Shown here piece after piece: positions 9,801 through 17,519 of a stretch of 64,000 nucleotides of DNA. The stretch is from Bellilinea sp. (GTDB taxonomy: Bacteria > Chloroflexota > Anaerolineae > Anaerolineales > Anaerolineaceae). Below the pieces are notes generated by a model. The model had not been told where the DNA came from and made no database searches. It saw only the letters and a program-made list of their open reading frames with translations. Location of the stretch: NCBI GenBank assembly GCA_026003615.1, contig BPHQ01000001.1:868001-932000 (forward strand). Direction: 5' to 3'. The position numbers were made by a program, and so were the translations under genes. How positions within the stretch are numbered: the stretch's first letter is position 1; every line of letters begins with the position of its first letter.

Positions 9801-9867
9801 AAACCCAATCACGCCTGAACGCCTCTGGCGGGCTTTGAAGGCAAAACGACAAGTTGCTGATCATTAA
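6823..9867 (+). CDS. Fused 2Fe-2S/molybdopterin subunit of a molybdenum hydroxylase (XdhD-like)
   Basis: A 1014-residue fusion. Residues about 1-165 are a ferredoxin-like domain (GGCEKGECGACTVLLDG) and a helical 2Fe-2S domain (QCGYCTPAF, VLCRCTGY). Residues about 225-1014 are the molybdopterin domain: GGGFGGKQEV, GAYRGYGVPQGF, GATDLGTGSD, and VKAVAEIPMDGVAP with the probable catalytic glutamate. The GAYRG loop is not the AYxCSFR loop of form I CO dehydrogenase. Fused FeS-Mo subunits next to SsnA, YqeB and YqeC are the XdhD type, suspected to be selenium-dependent. GAGGAGG (6811-6817) supports ATG 6823 rather than 6787. The substrate is unknown, probably a purine or other N-heterocycle. Confidence 0.9.
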   Translation: MKTVSFSLNGIVLHWEVSDGETLLTSLRREGYFGVKFGGCEKGECGACTVLLDGKPVNSCSLLTVQVNGKNVQTIEGLGEHPDQGWKKTPGLHPVQQALVESGAIQCGYCTPAFALAAKALLEKNPNPSEDEVREAIAGVLCRCTGYLKPVQAILKAAAKLRGESDEQDWVDDTVFPLPVDWPSGEDEPTVPENESGAPRRQVLTRRKVFMPRMFITPEVRQKTLSRIGKPELKVDAIKLVQGKPAFAADIEKRGMLIAKVLHSPVAHARIKHIDLSKARALPGVAAVLCYKDIPRVVYSTAGQSDPIPGPLDTFSLDSKVRFVGDRVAFVAAETEEIAEQALKLIEVEYEPLPAILDAREAMKPGAPIIHDEPEYVNFGESNPQKNLAAQIHIDIGDVEKGFEEADRIYEAEYVVPKVQQAHIEPHVVVTYWDEDDRLVIRTSTQVPFHVRRILAPVLGLPVKRIRVIKPRIGGGFGGKQEVLIEDVAAHLTIATGRPVMYEYTREEEFIAARSRHPMRIRMKTGVKLDGTITANEMRVLSDTGAYGCHGLTVTGNTGHKSMALYVGDGPYRKSPNIRFYADIVYTNTPPAGAYRGYGVPQGFWPVERHMERISRDLGLDPIAFRLKNAIREGELHPFSTAWSEGREPRPEIIQTVGLEECVRQGKAIIGWDQKFGNPEWHRVPGKPYLRRGIGVALVMQGTAIPYLDMGGASIKMNDDGSFNLLVGATDLGTGSDTVLAQMAAEVLGVPVEDIIVYSSDTDFTPFDKGAYASSTTYISGAAVVKAAEDVAEKIKKRAARMIKERYPNVQISPEEILLEDRKAIAPSGEYVTLEQVALNALHHTDQEQIMGIGSYYSPVSPPPFAAQFAEVTVDVETGQVTVDRLVMAVDSGVIVNPVTASGQIEGGMTQALGYAVCEEMVYDHHGQARERDLVDYHIFRANEMPQLETVFIQTYEPSHPFGVKAVAEIPMDGVAPAVGNAILDACGADVFENPITPERLWRALKAKRQVADH

Positions 9868-9884
9868 AACTGGTGAGGAAGGTT

Positions 9885-10676
9885 ATGTTAGCCATTTATC
9901 GGGAAATTGCCAGAATCATTGAGGAGGGAAAAGCCGCTGCCGTTTGTACGATCATTGAAACCAACGGCTCAGTACCTCGTCATGAAGGTAGCAAGATGCT
10001 GGTTTATCCAGACGGATCATTCATAGGTACGGTAGGGGGTGGGGAGGTGGAAAACCGGGTTATTCAAGAAGCGCTTCAATCCTTGAAAGATGGAAAAATA
10101 CGCAACCTTCGCTATAACATGGTTGATCCCAAACAAGGTGATCCCGGGGTTTGTGGTGGCACATTGGAGGTTTATGTGGAACCGATTTTACCCAAACCGA
10201 CTCTAGTGGTGATCGGCGGGGGACACGTAGGCAGGGCGGTGGTTCACCTTGCTAAGTGGTTGGGATTTACGGTGGCAGTCAGTGATGACCGACCGGAGTT
10301 CTGTACGCCGGAAGCCAATCCCGGCGCGGATTTGTTTTTTCCCGTGAAAATGGCTGAATTGCCTCAACACTTGAAAATCACCCCCTACACCTATCTGGTG
10401 TTGACCACACGCGGGAGTAATGTTGATGTGGAAGGTTTGGAGCCACTGCTTCATACGGAGGCGGCCTACATTGGGCTAATTGGATCAAAAAGACGCTGGC
10501 TGGTAACTCGCAAGGCGTTAATTGAAAAGGGGGTCTCGGAGGAATTACTTAACCGCGTCCATTCACCGATGGGTTTAGAATTAAATGCGGAAACTCCGGA
10601 GGAGATAGCGGTTAGTATCATGGCAGAAATTATCATGTTGCGCAATGGGGGTACGGGTGAGAGAATGAGGATTTAG
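9885..10676 (+). CDS. XdhC/CoxI family molybdenum hydroxylase maturation factor
   Basis: A 263-residue XdhC-type protein. These bind molybdenum cofactor and help insert the sulfurated form into xanthine dehydrogenases. The N-terminal domain carries VCTIIETNGSVPRHEGSKML and GTVGGGEVE, then GVCGGTLEVYVEP with the conserved Cys-Gly-Gly. The C-terminal Rossmann domain has VVIGGGHVGRAVVHLAKWLG and ends with IGLIGSKRR and HSPMGLELNAETPEEIAVSI. ATG 9885 was chosen because GAGGAAGG lies just upstream; the in-frame GTG at 9873 is less likely. It stands between the two hydroxylases and may serve both. Confidence 0.88.
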   Translation: MLAIYREIARIIEEGKAAAVCTIIETNGSVPRHEGSKMLVYPDGSFIGTVGGGEVENRVIQEALQSLKDGKIRNLRYNMVDPKQGDPGVCGGTLEVYVEPILPKPTLVVIGGGHVGRAVVHLAKWLGFTVAVSDDRPEFCTPEANPGADLFFPVKMAELPQHLKITPYTYLVLTTRGSNVDVEGLEPLLHTEAAYIGLIGSKRRWLVTRKALIEKGVSEELLNRVHSPMGLELNAETPEEIAVSIMAEIIMLRNGGTGERMRI

Positions 10677-10685
10677 GAGGGTGCC

Positions 10686-12110
10686 ATGTGGAAGAATGTG
10701 TTCAGCGCAGTCTCAATCGAAGAGGTTTTGAATATCCTTGCCGAGAAAAAGGAGAAAGCTCGTATCGTTGCGGGAGCAACGGATTTAATTTTGGAGATTG
10801 AGCGAGGCGTACGCCATGGGATTGAAACCCTGGTTGATGTTTCGCGCATCCCCCATCAGGATCAAATCTTTTTAGATGAGGATGGATGGATCCACATTGG
10901 TCCGCTGGTGACTCACAATCATTGTGTTGCTTCAAAAATGATTGTGGAAATGGGTTTTCCGTTAGCCCAAGCGGCATGGGAGGTAGGCTCTCCGCAAATT
11001 CGCAATCGCGGAACGGTTGCAGGTAACTTAATCACTGCTTCGCCAGCCAATGACACAATTACGCCCTTGATGGCACTTGGGGCGCGAGTCACCCTCCAAT
11101 CCATTCGAGGAAGTCGTACCCTTCCGCTGCAAGATTTTTATCAGGGCGTCAGACGGGTGGATTTACAGCCGGATGAAATGCTGGTAGATATTGCTTTCCC
11201 CGCCCTAAAATCCAATCAACGGGGGATATTTATTAAGTACGCTCTCCGCCGTGCGCAGGCCATTTCTCTGGTTAACGTAGCGGTGGTTTTAACTTTTGAC
11301 GGAGAGCACGTGAAGAAATCAAGCATCACTTTGGGAGCAGTTGCACCTACCATTATCCATGCCCCAGAAGCAGAAGAGTACTTATGTGGTAAAACCCTTT
11401 CCCTTGATGTTATTCAAAAAGCAGCACATCTAGCGATGCAATCTGCCCGTCCCATTTCGGATGTGCGGGGCTCAGCCGAGTATCGCCGGAGGATAGTGGA
11501 AGTGATTACGCGGCGTGCACTCAATGCATTGGCAACCCATACCGAAAGGGAAAATTTCCCTAAACGCCCCGTATTGTTATGGGGAGATGAACAATATCCG
11601 CATGGTCATTTGGAAAAGTCCATCCTTCATGAGGAAGGCGTGCCGATTGAAACCATTGTTAATGGCAAGCCCTACTCGATAATCGGCGCTCATCAAAAAT
11701 CCTTGTTGAGATTCATCCGCGAGGATATCGGACTGATTGGAAGTAAAGAGGGTTGTGCTGAGGGGGAATGTGGCGCATGTACCGTCTTTTTGGACGGTGT
11801 TACTGTGATGAGTTGCATGGTGCCAGCCACCCGCGCTCATGGTGCACGCATTGTTACGGTAGAAGGTTTGGCGAGTGATGGGATGCTCCATCCGGTTCAA
11901 CAGGCCTTTATCCACGATGGAGCTGTACAGTGTGGTTATTGCACACCAGGTTTCTTAATGTCGGCTGCGAAATTGCTGGAAGAAAGACCAACACCTTCTC
12001 AAGAGGAAATTCGGCAGGCAATGACCGGTAATTTGTGCCGTTGCACAGGTTATTATAAAATAATTCAAGCAGTAGAAGATGCTGCGCAACTGAGTCGGAA
12101 GGAGGGATAA
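10686..12110 (+). CDS. Fused FAD/2Fe-2S subunit of a second molybdenum hydroxylase
   Basis: A 474-residue fusion in the reverse sense to the first enzyme: the FAD domain is joined to the iron-sulfur domains instead of the latter to the Mo domain. Residues about 1-280 are the FAD part (RIVAGATDLILEIERG, QIRNRGTVAGNLITASPAND). Residues about 320-474 are the 2Fe-2S part (EGCAEGECGACTVFLDG, QCGYCTPGF, LCRCTGYYKI). All eight expected cysteines are present. A GGAGGG site (10677-10682) precedes the ATG. The matching Mo subunit is the second gene downstream, after a small membrane protein. Confidence 0.9.
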   Translation: MWKNVFSAVSIEEVLNILAEKKEKARIVAGATDLILEIERGVRHGIETLVDVSRIPHQDQIFLDEDGWIHIGPLVTHNHCVASKMIVEMGFPLAQAAWEVGSPQIRNRGTVAGNLITASPANDTITPLMALGARVTLQSIRGSRTLPLQDFYQGVRRVDLQPDEMLVDIAFPALKSNQRGIFIKYALRRAQAISLVNVAVVLTFDGEHVKKSSITLGAVAPTIIHAPEAEEYLCGKTLSLDVIQKAAHLAMQSARPISDVRGSAEYRRRIVEVITRRALNALATHTERENFPKRPVLLWGDEQYPHGHLEKSILHEEGVPIETIVNGKPYSIIGAHQKSLLRFIREDIGLIGSKEGCAEGECGACTVFLDGVTVMSCMVPATRAHGARIVTVEGLASDGMLHPVQQAFIHDGAVQCGYCTPGFLMSAAKLLEERPTPSQEEIRQAMTGNLCRCTGYYKIIQAVEDAAQLSRKEG

Positions 12111-12114
12111 CATC

Positions 12115-12492
12115 ATGCCCAACAAATACGGAAATTTACAAGCCAAACAACAGGAAATGATGCGCGAATCGCGTAATTATGTCCACCCAATTTGGCGGGG
12201 GGTTGGTTTCATCCTGATCATCTTGACGCCAATATTGGGATACTTTGGAACACTCGCTTTGCTCGAGGAGAACGCGCGCCAGAAATGGTTTGTTATTCCG
12301 GCTGACTTACTCGCCAGCGGCGCTGATCCGCTGTTATATATCAAAATAGGGATGACCCTGATTCTGGCTTTTATTATCTACTTCGTTTTTCAGTTCATCA
12401 GTATGATTTTATTCCGGCTACTGGGTCCTTCGCGCTACGGCCCTTATGATGTGCCCCCTGTCGGTTATCGAGGTAAAAAATACCGAAGATGA
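12115..12492 (+). CDS. Small membrane protein inside the molybdenum hydroxylase operon
   Basis: A 125-residue protein with no family that I recognise. It has two clear membrane segments, about residues 27-49 (WRGVGFILIILTPILGYF) and 73-102 (LLYIKIGMTLILAFIIYFVF), a short loop between them, and a basic C-terminal tail (GYRGKKYRR). The N-terminus is polar with a QAKQQEMM helix. It starts four bases after the FAD/FeS subunit with a good AGGAGG site, and lies between two subunits of one enzyme. This position suggests a membrane anchor or an electron exit to quinone, which is inference only. Confidence 0.7.
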   Translation: MPNKYGNLQAKQQEMMRESRNYVHPIWRGVGFILIILTPILGYFGTLALLEENARQKWFVIPADLLASGADPLLYIKIGMTLILAFIIYFVFQFISMILFRLLGPSRYGPYDVPPVGYRGKKYRR

Positions 12493-12516
12493 AGCGTTAA
12501 AAAACGGAGGTTTTTT

Positions 12517-14730
12517 ATGAACGTAGTCGGCGAATCGGTTATCCGAGTGGATGCAGTTGGCAAAGTAACGGGTGAGACGCTCTACCCGGGTGATTTCAAT
12601 CTGCCTGGTCAGGCATATATGAAAATTTTATTCGCTCATCGCCCTCATGCCATAATCAAGCGATTAGACACCTCGAAAGCCGAAAAATATCCGGGAGTTC
12701 TGGCCGTATTTACGGCTAAGGATGTTCCTAATAATGAATACGGTCTAATTATGCCGGATCAACCGGTGTTGTGTGGCCCTGGTTCTACGAAACCATTTGC
12801 TGATCGGGTGCGGTTTGTTGGTGATCAGGTTGCATTAGTTATCGCCGAAACTGAAGAGATTGCGGCGGAAGCCTTGAAGATGATCGAAATTGAGTATGAA
12901 GATCTGCCGGTGGTGACCAATCCGTTGACAGCAATGAAAGAGGATTCGATTCTGCTCCACCCTGACAGGGGATCGAATATTTTTGGCCGCTACCGCATCC
13001 GTAAGGGTGATGTGGAAAAAGCCTTTCAAGATGCAAATGTGATCGTTGAAGGGTTCTATCAAACCCCAGCACAGGAACATGCCTACCTCCAGCCGGAGGC
13101 CGGGTTGAGTTATATTGACGAAGAAGGCAGAGTAACCGTTATAGTGGGGGGACAATGGACGCATGAAGACCAGGAACAAATAGCCCATGCGCTGGCTTTA
13201 CCTTTGGAACAAGTCCGAGTAATCTATCCAGCGATAGGCGGGGCTTTTGGTGGCCGAGAAGATATGTCGGTTCAAATTGTGCTGGCGCTGGCAGCCTGGC
13301 GACTCCATCAACGGGGTATCAACCGACCGGTGAAAATTATCTGGTCAAGGGAGGAATCCATCATTGGCCATCACAAACGGCATCCTTACTACATTCGGGC
13401 GAAATGGGGTGCAACGCGGGAAGGGAAAGTGATTGCAGCCGAGATGGAAGTCATCGCTGATGGTGGGGCATACGCTTACACATCAACGAAAGTTCTGGGG
13501 AATGCCACTTTAATGTGTACCGGTCCATACCTGATCCCAAATGTAAAGGTTGATTCCTACGCGGTATATACCAACAACCTGCCCAACGGTGCTTTTCGTG
13601 GCTTTGGTGGACCTCAAGGAGCCTTTGCTGCTGAAATGCAAATGAATAAACTTGCAGAAAAACTGGCAATTGACCCGGTGGAAATTCGGATGCGCAACTT
13701 ACTCGACGAAGGTGACCTGCTCTCGGTTGGGACACCATTACCGCCCGGGGTAAGCATTAAAAAGGTCGTGGAAGCCTGCGCAAAGGCTGCTGGTTGGAAA
13801 AAAGGCGAAAATGGTTGGTTCCGCCCGGAGGGCTTTCGGGTTGACACTGGAAAACCATATCTTAAGCGAGGGATTGGATTTGGATGTGCCTTTAAGAATG
13901 TTGGTTTTTCCTTTGGTGCGCCGGAAAATTGTTGGGCAATTATCGAGCTGCACGGGGATGCCGAGATCGAAAAAGCAATTTTGTACCATGCAGCCGCTGA
14001 AGTCGGGCAAGGTTCGCACACGGTACTGGTGCAAATGGCTGCTGAAGCACTGGGTTTGCCAATGGAAAAGGTCGAACTTATCGCTGCAGATACTGCGGTT
14101 ACGAAGAATTCAGGTAGTGTTTCGGCATCCCGCATGACCTTTATGGCGGGAAATGCCATCCGGGGGGCGGCCGAAAAAGCGTTGAAGGCATGGAGAAATG
14201 AGGAACGACCAGCAAGAGCGGAATTCCAGTACCGTCCTCCGAGAACAACCCCCTATGATCCTGAGACAGGCAAATCCGAACCGAATTTTGCCTATGGCTA
14301 TGTTGCCGAAGCCGTTGAAGTGGAAGTGGACATCGAAACCGGGCAGGTGAGGTTGGTCAATGTGATTTGTGCCGATGATGTGGGCAAGGCGGTAAATCCG
14401 CAACAAGTGCAGGGTCAGGTAGAAGGGGCTGTTGTGCAGGCATATGGTTATGCGATTTTAGAAAATTTCATCCAGCAAGACGGGCAAGTTCTAACCAAGA
14501 CTCTTTCCACTTATCTGATTCCTACTATTCTGGATATTCCAGAAAAAGTTGAGTCAATTGTATTGGAGTATCCTGACCCGCGCGGGCCATGGGGAGCGCG
14601 CGGGATGGGTGAAATGCCTTATCTTCCGCTTGCGCCAGCAGTCGGAGCTGCTATTCACAATGCAACCGGCAAGTGGTTTGACCAGTTCCCCTACACCCCA
14701 GAAAGAATTTTATTCGGACTGGAGGAATAA
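12517..14730 (+). CDS. Molybdopterin-binding subunit of the second molybdenum hydroxylase
   Basis: A 737-residue xanthine dehydrogenase-family large subunit. It starts with VGKVTGETLYPGDFNLPGQA (the aldehyde oxidase/xanthine dehydrogenase hammerhead) and contains QEHAYLQPEAG, GGAFGGRED, GAFRGFGGPQGAF, AEVGQGSHTVL and GARGMGEMPYLPLAP with the catalytic glutamate. The GAFRGFG loop again excludes form I CO dehydrogenase. It pairs with the fused FAD/FeS protein at 10686-12110 to form a complete enzyme. A CGGAGG site precedes the start. The substrate cannot be fixed from sequence alone. Confidence 0.9.
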   Translation: MNVVGESVIRVDAVGKVTGETLYPGDFNLPGQAYMKILFAHRPHAIIKRLDTSKAEKYPGVLAVFTAKDVPNNEYGLIMPDQPVLCGPGSTKPFADRVRFVGDQVALVIAETEEIAAEALKMIEIEYEDLPVVTNPLTAMKEDSILLHPDRGSNIFGRYRIRKGDVEKAFQDANVIVEGFYQTPAQEHAYLQPEAGLSYIDEEGRVTVIVGGQWTHEDQEQIAHALALPLEQVRVIYPAIGGAFGGREDMSVQIVLALAAWRLHQRGINRPVKIIWSREESIIGHHKRHPYYIRAKWGATREGKVIAAEMEVIADGGAYAYTSTKVLGNATLMCTGPYLIPNVKVDSYAVYTNNLPNGAFRGFGGPQGAFAAEMQMNKLAEKLAIDPVEIRMRNLLDEGDLLSVGTPLPPGVSIKKVVEACAKAAGWKKGENGWFRPEGFRVDTGKPYLKRGIGFGCAFKNVGFSFGAPENCWAIIELHGDAEIEKAILYHAAAEVGQGSHTVLVQMAAEALGLPMEKVELIAADTAVTKNSGSVSASRMTFMAGNAIRGAAEKALKAWRNEERPARAEFQYRPPRTTPYDPETGKSEPNFAYGYVAEAVEVEVDIETGQVRLVNVICADDVGKAVNPQQVQGQVEGAVVQAYGYAILENFIQQDGQVLTKTLSTYLIPTILDIPEKVESIVLEYPDPRGPWGARGMGEMPYLPLAPAVGAAIHNATGKWFDQFPYTPERILFGLEE

Positions 14731-14749
14731 CGCTTTACCGGGTAATTCA

Positions 14750-15565
14750 ATGTCAGGATTAAAAGTACTCATCCGCGGCGGTGGAGATTTAGGCAGCGGG
14801 GTTGGGGTTCGTCTATTTCGTGCAGGCGCCGAGGTGATTTTTGTTGAACTGCCTACCCCATTGGTGGTGCGGCGATTTGTTTCTTTTGCGGAAGCAATAA
14901 TCAGCGGTTCGACCATGGTGGAAGAAGTGCCGGCACAAAAAGCCTCTTCTGAAGAGGAGGTATATGCGTTATTAAAAAAGAGGATCGTTCCAGTATTGGT
15001 TGACCCACAGGCAGAGGCGATTCGATGGTTTCAACCAGACGTCCTTGTGGATGCACGGTTGAAAAAAGCTCCGCCTGAAATCGGTTTAGAGGCTGCTTCG
15101 CTGGTGATCGGATTAGGACCGGGCTTTACGGTTGGGGTGAATTGCCACGCAGTTGTCGAGACGAAACGAGGTCCGACGTTGGGCAGAGTTTATTGGAACG
15201 GTACTGCCGAAGCCGATAGTGGTTTACCAGAGGGGGTAAATGGGTTTGTAGAAGAGCGTGTTCTCAGGGCACCACAGAATGGTTCCTTTAAACCATTCGT
15301 AAGGATTTGTGATTTTGTCAATAAAGGTCAACCGGTCGCTGAAGTAAACGGTATGACTATTTTGGCTCAATTTGATGGTGTAGTTCGCGGTTTGGTAATG
15401 GAAGGTTTGCTGGTTACAAAAGGGATGAAAGTAGGCGATATTGACCCGAGAAAAGACCCGCGTTTGTGCAGTCTGGTTTCCGACAAATCCTTAGCGGTAG
15501 GCGGAGGAGCGCTGGAAGCAGTGCTTTCTATACCTGCTTTGCGCAGAAAATTATGCGGGTATTAA
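14750..15565 (+). CDS. yqeB: YqeB family selenium-dependent molybdenum hydroxylase maturation protein
   Basis: A 271-residue protein matching the YqeB/EF2563 family, which occurs almost only with selenium-dependent molybdenum hydroxylases. The N-terminal Rossmann part reads VLIRGGGDLGSGVGVRL, followed by FVELPTPLVVRRFVSFAEAI. The middle has VIGLGPGFTVGVNCHAVVET and LGRVYWNGTAEADSGLP, and the end ALEAVLSIP. The start ATG 14750 was chosen because it gives the standard N-terminus and follows the Mo subunit by 19 bases; the longer open frame overlaps that gene and is not supported. Its exact chemistry is unknown; a role in inserting selenium into the Mo site has been proposed. Confidence 0.88.
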   Translation: MSGLKVLIRGGGDLGSGVGVRLFRAGAEVIFVELPTPLVVRRFVSFAEAIISGSTMVEEVPAQKASSEEEVYALLKKRIVPVLVDPQAEAIRWFQPDVLVDARLKKAPPEIGLEAASLVIGLGPGFTVGVNCHAVVETKRGPTLGRVYWNGTAEADSGLPEGVNGFVEERVLRAPQNGSFKPFVRICDFVNKGQPVAEVNGMTILAQFDGVVRGLVMEGLLVTKGMKVGDIDPRKDPRLCSLVSDKSLAVGGGALEAVLSIPALRRKLCGY

Positions 15566-15566
15566 A

Positions 15567-16904
15567 ATGCGCCTGAGCGAAGGCCTGAGACTGCATCAAA
15601 AGAGCCGGCTTGCTATTGTTGGGGCGGGTGGAAAAAGCACAATTTTGTTTAATTCTGCCGCGGAGTTAGAATCACCTGTGGTGCTGGCAGCCACGGCACA
15701 TCTCTGCGCTGATCAATTAAACCTCGCCACTTCTCATTTTTTTGTTGAAAAACCGAGTGATGTCAATAATATATTTCAAAAAGAATTTCAGGGGTCTCTC
15801 TTGTTAACCGGTCCAATTGGTGAGAGAAATCGAACGCGGGGTTTATCTGATGAGGAGATTAACCTTGTTCGGGAAAATTGTGAGCGTTTGGGATTGCCGC
15901 TGATCATTGAGGCGGATGGCTCTCGCAGGCTGCCCCTTAAAGCCCCTGCTGAATTTGAACCGCCGGTACCTGGATGGGTCAATCAAGTTGTAGTGGTCAC
16001 TGGCCTTTCAGGGTTGGGTAAAATACTCAATGAAGAAGTGGTTTTTCGGGCCGAACGTTTTGCCCAAATCACCGATTCGTCCATTGGGCAGGAAATTTCA
16101 TTAGCAATGGTCATAAAGTACTTGTTGGCGGAAGAAGGCGGATTAAAAAATATACCCCAAAATGCCATCCGGAGTGTTTTCTTCAATCAATTAGATCAGG
16201 CGGTTATAAATGGCAAAGAGAGAGAGGCTCCCTCTAAAGGGCTGCTGGAAAAGTATCAGCAAGTGATATGGGGTGCCGCTGCCCGGGACATACCGGATAA
16301 TCGGGTGGTGGAGCGCTTTGAGCGGGTGGCAGGGATTGTGTTGGCTGCGGGTGGTTCCAGGCGGTTTGGAAGCCCCAAGCAACTTTTGTACTGGCAAGGA
16401 AAACCTTTTATCTGGCATGTGGTGCAAAAAGGTTTACGGGCCGGGTTAAGTCCTTTGGTGGTTGTTACCGGTGCATACCACGAATTGGTAGAAGATGCCA
16501 TTTCGGAGTTTTCAATTGTTCGGGTGCATAATTCGAATTGGGAACGAGGATTAAGTACTTCAGTAAAAAGAGGGCTGGCGAAGGTGGCTGATCAGGTTGG
16601 TGCGGCAATCTTTTTGATGAGTGATGTACCTCAGTTACCTGAGCAATTAATAAAAGACTTGATTCACGCCCATCGAACCAAAAACGGTTTGATCTTTTCG
16701 ACTTCTTGTCGGGGCAATTTTATTAACCCCGTTCTGTTTGACCAACGCTGTTTTGAGGATTTGTTGAATTTGGAAGGCGATCGAGGGGGGAAGGCTTTGT
16801 TTCAAAAATATCCAGTGGAAGCAATTGAATGGAATAATCCGGACGAAGTAAAAGACATTGATCGAGAAGAAGATTACGAGTGGTTGAGGAGCTGGAATGG
16901 ATAA
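15567..16904 (+). CDS. YqeC-MocA fusion: SDMH accessory protein with molybdenum cofactor cytidylyltransferase domain
   Basis: A 445-residue two-domain protein. Residues about 1-240 are YqeC-like: LAIVGAGGKSTILF is a P-loop, followed by EADGSRRLPLKAPAEFEPPV. Residues about 250-445 are MocA-like: VAGIVLAAGGSRRFGSPKQL is the nucleotidyltransferase signature, then LMSDVPQLPEQLI and DREEDYEWL. MocA converts molybdopterin to its cytosine dinucleotide, the form used by bacterial xanthine dehydrogenases. In E. coli yqeC and mocA are separate but neighbouring genes, so the fusion ties both to one task. It starts one base after yqeB and overlaps the next gene by eight bases. Confidence 0.87.
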   Translation: MRLSEGLRLHQKSRLAIVGAGGKSTILFNSAAELESPVVLAATAHLCADQLNLATSHFFVEKPSDVNNIFQKEFQGSLLLTGPIGERNRTRGLSDEEINLVRENCERLGLPLIIEADGSRRLPLKAPAEFEPPVPGWVNQVVVVTGLSGLGKILNEEVVFRAERFAQITDSSIGQEISLAMVIKYLLAEEGGLKNIPQNAIRSVFFNQLDQAVINGKEREAPSKGLLEKYQQVIWGAAARDIPDNRVVERFERVAGIVLAAGGSRRFGSPKQLLYWQGKPFIWHVVQKGLRAGLSPLVVVTGAYHELVEDAISEFSIVRVHNSNWERGLSTSVKRGLAKVADQVGAAIFLMSDVPQLPEQLIKDLIHAHRTKNGLIFSTSCRGNFINPVLFDQRCFEDLLNLEGDRGGKALFQKYPVEAIEWNNPDEVKDIDREEDYEWLRSWNG

Positions 16905-17514
16905 AAATATTCGCGTAGTCAACAGCGTAGCCGCAATCGTTTTGGCTGCTGGGCTTTCAACCAGAATGGGTCAACCGAAATTGCTGCTCGAATGGGGTGG
17001 AAAAACTGTGCTGCAAGCCGTATTAACAACACTTCATTATGCCGGAATTGAAAGAATTTATACTGTGATTGGAGCTAATCGTGAGGCAATTCAAAACAAT
17101 ATTAATTCTTTGCCATTTCCAGTTGAGACGGTTTTCAACCCTGATTATTCCAATGGTGAAATGTCTGATTCCATTAAGGTTGGAATCAGAGCCGTTTCTC
17201 ACGATGCTTCGGCAGTCTTGATTGTGCTGGGTGATCAGCCTCAAATGAAAGGGGAGGTGGTAAGGAAACTTCTTGATTGTTATGGGAAAACCAATGCCAG
17301 AATTATTGTGCCGAGTTTCCAATTTCGGCGCGGACACCCCTGGTTGATAAAATGTGGTCTTTGGAATGAATTGGAAAATCTCAACCCATCCTTTACCTTG
17401 CGTGATTTTTTACGAAAGTACCAGGATGAAATTCATTATGTTGTAGTAGATACTCCAACCGTATTGCAAGACCTGGATACGCCCGAAGATTACCAGCGAG
17501 CAAAGCCCGCCTGA
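16897..17514 (+). CDS. MocA-like molybdenum cofactor nucleotidyltransferase
   Basis: A 205-residue stand-alone nucleotidyltransferase with IVLAAGLSTRMGQPKLLLEW at residues about 14-33, VLGDQPQMKGEVV (metal-binding Asp), PSFQFRRGHPWLI and VDTPTVLQDLDTPEDYQRA. It resembles MocA, which makes molybdopterin cytosine dinucleotide. It is a second copy of the domain fused to YqeC directly upstream, and the two may serve the two hydroxylases or different nucleotide forms. It overlaps the fusion gene by eight bases and is the last gene of the operon. No terminator is seen before the convergent protease gene six bases away. Confidence 0.85.
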   Translation: MDKNIRVVNSVAAIVLAAGLSTRMGQPKLLLEWGGKTVLQAVLTTLHYAGIERIYTVIGANREAIQNNINSLPFPVETVFNPDYSNGEMSDSIKVGIRAVSHDASAVLIVLGDQPQMKGEVVRKLLDCYGKTNARIIVPSFQFRRGHPWLIKCGLWNELENLNPSFTLRDFLRKYQDEIHYVVVDTPTVLQDLDTPEDYQRAKPA

Positions 17515-17519
17515 CTTAT

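Noticed and set aside
12517-14730. Form I carbon monoxide dehydrogenase
   Set aside because: The active-site loop reads GAFRGFG (and GAYRGYG in the other enzyme) and not AYxCSFR, so they are other members of the xanthine dehydrogenase family.
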